From: Pseudozobellia thermophila
GTDB taxonomy: Bacteria; Bacteroidota; Bacteroidia; Flavobacteriales; Flavobacteriaceae
Reading direction: 5' to 3'
Assembly (NCBI RefSeq): GCF_900141855.1
Contig: NZ_FQYU01000005.1
Span: forward strand, 69,790-133,789
Length of the DNA: 64,000 nt
The position numbers and the translations under genes are program-made. How positions within the stretch are numbered: position 1 is the stretch's first letter; each line of letters begins with the position of its first letter. Under the pieces are notes generated by a model. It was not told the DNA's origin and ran no database searches. It saw nothing but the letters and a program-made list of their open reading frames with translations. Shown here in pieces: positions 61,675 to 64,000 of this stretch.

Positions 61675-62535
61675 CTACGAGCGCACCGGGTTGTTTTGGA
61701 TCAGGTCGATATACAGGTTGATTTTCTTTTTAAGGTCGCGGCGATGAACGATAAAGTCGAGAAACCCGTGTTCTTTTACGAACTCGGCCGTTTGAAAATC
61801 CTCGGGCAGTTCCTTCCCCGTAGCTTCCTTGACCACGCGCGGCCCTGCAAAACCGATCAGGGCCCCGGGTTCAGAGATGTTGATATCGCCCAACATCGCA
61901 TAAGAAGCCGTGGTTCCTCCCGTTGTAGGGTCGGTGCAAAGCGATATATAGGGAATCTTGGCCTCGGCCAATTGGGCGAGCTTGGCCGATGTCTTGGCCA
62001 ATTGCATCAAGGAAAGGGCAGCTTCCATCATCCGGGCACCGCCCGATTTGCTTATCATCAAAAACGGAAGTTTTTTCTTTATCGAGTAGTCGATGGCCCG
62101 GGCGATTTTTTCGCCGACCACACTTCCCATTGACCCGCCGATAAAACTGAAATCCATACATGCCACGACCAGGTCCTTGCCCATCGACTTGCCAACAGCC
62201 GTGCGTACGGCGTCTTTTAGCTTGGTCTTTTTCTGGGCTTCCTTCAGTCGGTCGGAGTACTTCTTCGTGTCCTCGAACTTCAAGGGGTCTTTAGAGGTCA
62301 AATTAGGGTTTAGTTCCCTGAATTTGTTGTCGTCGAATATGATCTCAAAGTATTCCTTACTGCCAATTCTAACATGGTAGTCGTCTTCCGGGCTGACATA
62401 AAAGTTTTTGGCCAGCTCTTCCGATTCTACGATTTTTCCAGTAGGGGACTTGTACCAAAGACCTTTAGGGGTGTCCTTCTTCTCTTCGGTAGCCGTTTGG
62501 ATTCCTTTTTCCTTTCGTTTAAACCAAGCCGTCAT
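61675..62535 (-). CDS. accD: AccD, acetyl-CoA carboxylase carboxyltransferase beta subunit without zinc ribbon
   Basis: This 286-residue protein makes malonyl-CoA from carboxybiotin and acetyl-CoA with AccA. The crotonase-like core is complete ([48 protein letters not shown]). The N-terminal zinc ribbon has lost its four Cys: aligned to the E. coli enzyme they are Ser30, Gly33, Ser48 and Asp51. The surrounding pattern ([25 protein letters not shown]) is kept. I take ATG at 62535 ([12 protein letters not shown]) by comparison with relatives; ATG at 62544 is possible. Confidence 0.94.
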   Translation of the reverse strand: MTAWFKRKEKGIQTATEEKKDTPKGLWYKSPTGKIVESEELAKNFYVSPEDDYHVRIGSKEYFEIIFDDNKFRELNPNLTSKDPLKFEDTKKYSDRLKEAQKKTKLKDAVRTAVGKSMGKDLVVACMDFSFIGGSMGSVVGEKIARAIDYSIKKKLPFLMISKSGGARMMEAALSLMQLAKTSAKLAQLAEAKIPYISLCTDPTTGGTTASYAMLGDINISEPGALIGFAGPRVVKEATGKELPEDFQTAEFVKEHGFLDFIVHRRDLKKKINLYIDLIQNNPVRS

Positions 62536-62571
62536 TTCTTCCATATTGTCGTTAGCGGGTAACACCTATAA

Positions 62572-63639
62572 CTATAGGGTGTTTACGTTGTTTAAATCAG
62601 CAAAAGCTTGTTTTAGGCGCTCGGAGAACGATTTCTCGCCTTCCCTGAGCCACACCCGTGGGTCGTATAGTTTTTTGTTGGGCTCGTCGGGACCTTCGGG
62701 GTTTCCGATCTGGGATTGCAAATAGTCTTTTTTGGCCTGGATGTAATCGCGGACCCCTGCTAAAAAGGCGTATTGCAAATCGGTGTCGATATTCATCTTT
62801 ACAACACCATAGCTGATGCCTTCCCTGATTTCCTCTACGGAAGACCCTGACCCGCCATGGAATACAAAGTCGATATGGTTGTGGCCGACTCCGTATTTTT
62901 CGCTGATGTAATCTTGAGAGTTTTTCAGGATTTTTGGGGTCAGTTTAACGTTTCCGGGCTTGTACACACCGTGAACGTTGCCAAATGCCGCCGCGATGGT
63001 AAACCTGTGGCTTACTTTCGAAAGCTCTTCGTAGGCATAGGCCACTTCTTCGGGTTGGGTGTAAAGTTTCGAATCGTCGACATCGGAGTTGTCGACACCG
63101 TCTTCCTCGCCTCCGGTAATGCCCAGCTCGATCTCAAGGGTCATGTTCATTTTGCTCATGCGCTCCAAATAACCCTTGCAAATTTCGATGTTCTCTTCGA
63201 TAGGTTCTTCGGAAAGATCGATCATATGCGAGCTGAACAGTGGTTTGCCGGTCTCGGCAAAGTGTTTTTCACTGGCATCGAGCATGCCGTCGATCCAAGG
63301 CAACAATTTTTTTGCACAGTGGTCGGTGTGTAAAATTACGGTGGCCCCATAGGCCTCGGCCAATTGGTGTACGTGCTTGGCACCGGCAACGGCACCCAAT
63401 ACGGCGGCCCTTTGGTTTTCGTTCGAAAGTCCCTTGCCCGCATTGAACTGGGCTCCCCCATTGGAGAATTGAATGATGACGGGGGCGTTTAAACTTACTG
63501 CTGTCTCCAAAACGCCGTTGATCGTGTTCGAACCGATAACGTTTACTGCCGGTAGGGCAAAGCCCTTTTCCTTGGCATATTTGAAAATTTCCTGGACTTC
63601 ATCTCCGGTGGCAACGCCGGGCTTTATATTGTGGGCCAT
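62572..63639 (-). CDS. fbaA: Class II fructose-bisphosphate aldolase
   Basis: This 355-residue zinc enzyme splits fructose 1,6-bisphosphate in glycolysis and forms it in gluconeogenesis. Zinc and active-site motifs are ILHTDHCAKKLLPW, TLEIELGITGGEEDGVD, FGNVHGVYKPGNV and FHGGSGSSVEEI. Length matches the E. coli type (FbaA). accD is 36 bases beyond its stop. Confidence 0.97.
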   Translation of the reverse strand: MAHNIKPGVATGDEVQEIFKYAKEKGFALPAVNVIGSNTINGVLETAVSLNAPVIIQFSNGGAQFNAGKGLSNENQRAAVLGAVAGAKHVHQLAEAYGATVILHTDHCAKKLLPWIDGMLDASEKHFAETGKPLFSSHMIDLSEEPIEENIEICKGYLERMSKMNMTLEIELGITGGEEDGVDNSDVDDSKLYTQPEEVAYAYEELSKVSHRFTIAAAFGNVHGVYKPGNVKLTPKILKNSQDYISEKYGVGHNHIDFVFHGGSGSSVEEIREGISYGVVKMNIDTDLQYAFLAGVRDYIQAKKDYLQSQIGNPEGPDEPNKKLYDPRVWLREGEKSFSERLKQAFADLNNVNTL

Positions 63640-63674
63640 AATTTTATAAATCTTTGTTTGTAATTTGAATGGGA

Positions 63675-63682
63675 CAAAAGTA
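63675..63682 (-). promoter_or_regulatory. Candidate -7 box of fbaA-accD
   Basis: TACTTTTG on the minus strand fits TAnnTTTG and lies 36 bases before the fbaA ATG. I see no good TTG upstream. Confidence 0.45.
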
Positions 63683-63790
63683 ATAAAATATTCCCTCTAA
63701 AGCGGAAGGGCCGGGCAAGAATGTGAACGCTTCCTCGATTGGGGCTTGGTCTTCTTGGTATACAGGGGGGCAAACTTTGATAAAAATGGG

Positions 63791-64000
63791 CTAGAAGGGG
63801 TAGTTGATACCGATCTGGAGCACCGAGTTGGAAAGGTTAAAATCGGTAAACCATCTTTTTGAGATCTCGTTGGCGGGGTTATAGGTCTTAAAGCCCAGGT
63901 CTGCCCTTAGGACGAAGTAGGTAAAATCGTAACGTAGTCCGAAACCGGTACCTAGTGCGATATCTTCCAAGGAGCTGAAACCGGTAAAGGTCGCCTCGGG
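63791..64000 (-). CDS. Omp85/BamA-TamA family outer-membrane protein (C-terminal end only)
   Basis: Reading back from TAG at 63791 the frame stays open for 69 residues to the right edge of the window. It shows LGTGFGLRYDFTYFVLRADLG, then TDFNLSNSVLQIGINYPF. The block GTGFGLRYDFTYFVLRADLG and a final Phe after alternating residues are hallmarks of the last strands of Omp85 proteins. Full length, POTRA number and identity as BamA or a TamA-like protein cannot be told. 151 bases without genes separate it from fbaA. Confidence 0.85.
   Translation of the reverse strand, partial: PEATFTGFSSLEDIALGTGFGLRYDFTYFVLRADLGFKTYNPANEISKRWFTDFNLSNSVLQIGINYPF

Overview
The window looks like chromosomal DNA of a marine-type member of Bacteroidota, family Flavobacteriaceae. 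The signs are gliding genes gldB and gldC beside nadE, a short 287-residue primary sigma factor without region 1.1, promoter -7 boxes of the form TAnnTTTG instead of TATAAT, a meso-DAP type MurE, an FtsZ with a very long tail, a YpdA-type flavoprotein and a large TonB-linked outer-membrane protein. The genus cannot be fixed from the sequence alone. I see no insertion sequence, prophage, integrase or CRISPR array.

Layout. 1-5.3 kb: the end of queA, then rlmN, a long-chain polyprenyl diphosphate synthase, and an ECF sigma factor followed by a one-pass membrane protein and a secreted barrel-like protein. 5.3-10.8 kb: a zinc-ribbon protein, dnaG, an unusual LuxR-type response regulator, nadE, gldB and gldC. 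10.9-21.9 kb, nearly all on the minus strand, is an accessory redox and stress region: cupin, FAD-linked oxidase, a three-part AraC-type regulator, two pirins, a small acetyltransferase, a Crp/Fnr regulator, a TIM-barrel protein, an SMR transporter, a second acetyltransferase and an RR-HK-PepSY unit. 22-31.9 kb: an M28 peptidase, a heme-like membrane protein with a Crp/Fnr regulator, a beta-propeller glycosidase-like protein, a PhoD-like phosphatase, a class B1 metallo-beta-lactamase, an unrecognised two-gene module with a glycine-zipper protein, engB and an alpha/beta hydrolase.

32.1-47.6 kb is a complete, tightly packed division and cell wall (dcw) cluster: mraZ, rsmH, ftsL, ftsI, murE, mraY, murD, ftsW, murG, murC, ftsQ, ftsA, ftsZ. 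A three-copy MraZ operator lies in its promoter region. A yqeY-type gene, a tRNA-Arg(UCG) and a 102-bp tandem repeat follow.

48.6-57.5 kb: a dienelactone hydrolase, a LytTR/LytS two-component pair, a divergent TonB-linked outer-membrane protein, ypdA-rpe, trmL, a DUF2132 protein and a lipoprotein amidohydrolase. 57.7-64 kb is housekeeping on the minus strand: rpoD, pnp, rpsO, accD, fbaA and the end of an Omp85/BamA-type gene that runs off the window.

Most notable observations: a three-domain regulator (DUF4242, cyclase-like, AraC) with a direct-repeat candidate operator beside its target operon; a response regulator with Glu at the phosphorylation site; DnaG and AccD that have both lost all four zinc ligands; 102-bp repeats that encode GGA-loop hairpins; a heptanucleotide repeat directly before a secreted protein gene; and an unrecognised glycine-zipper gene pair.
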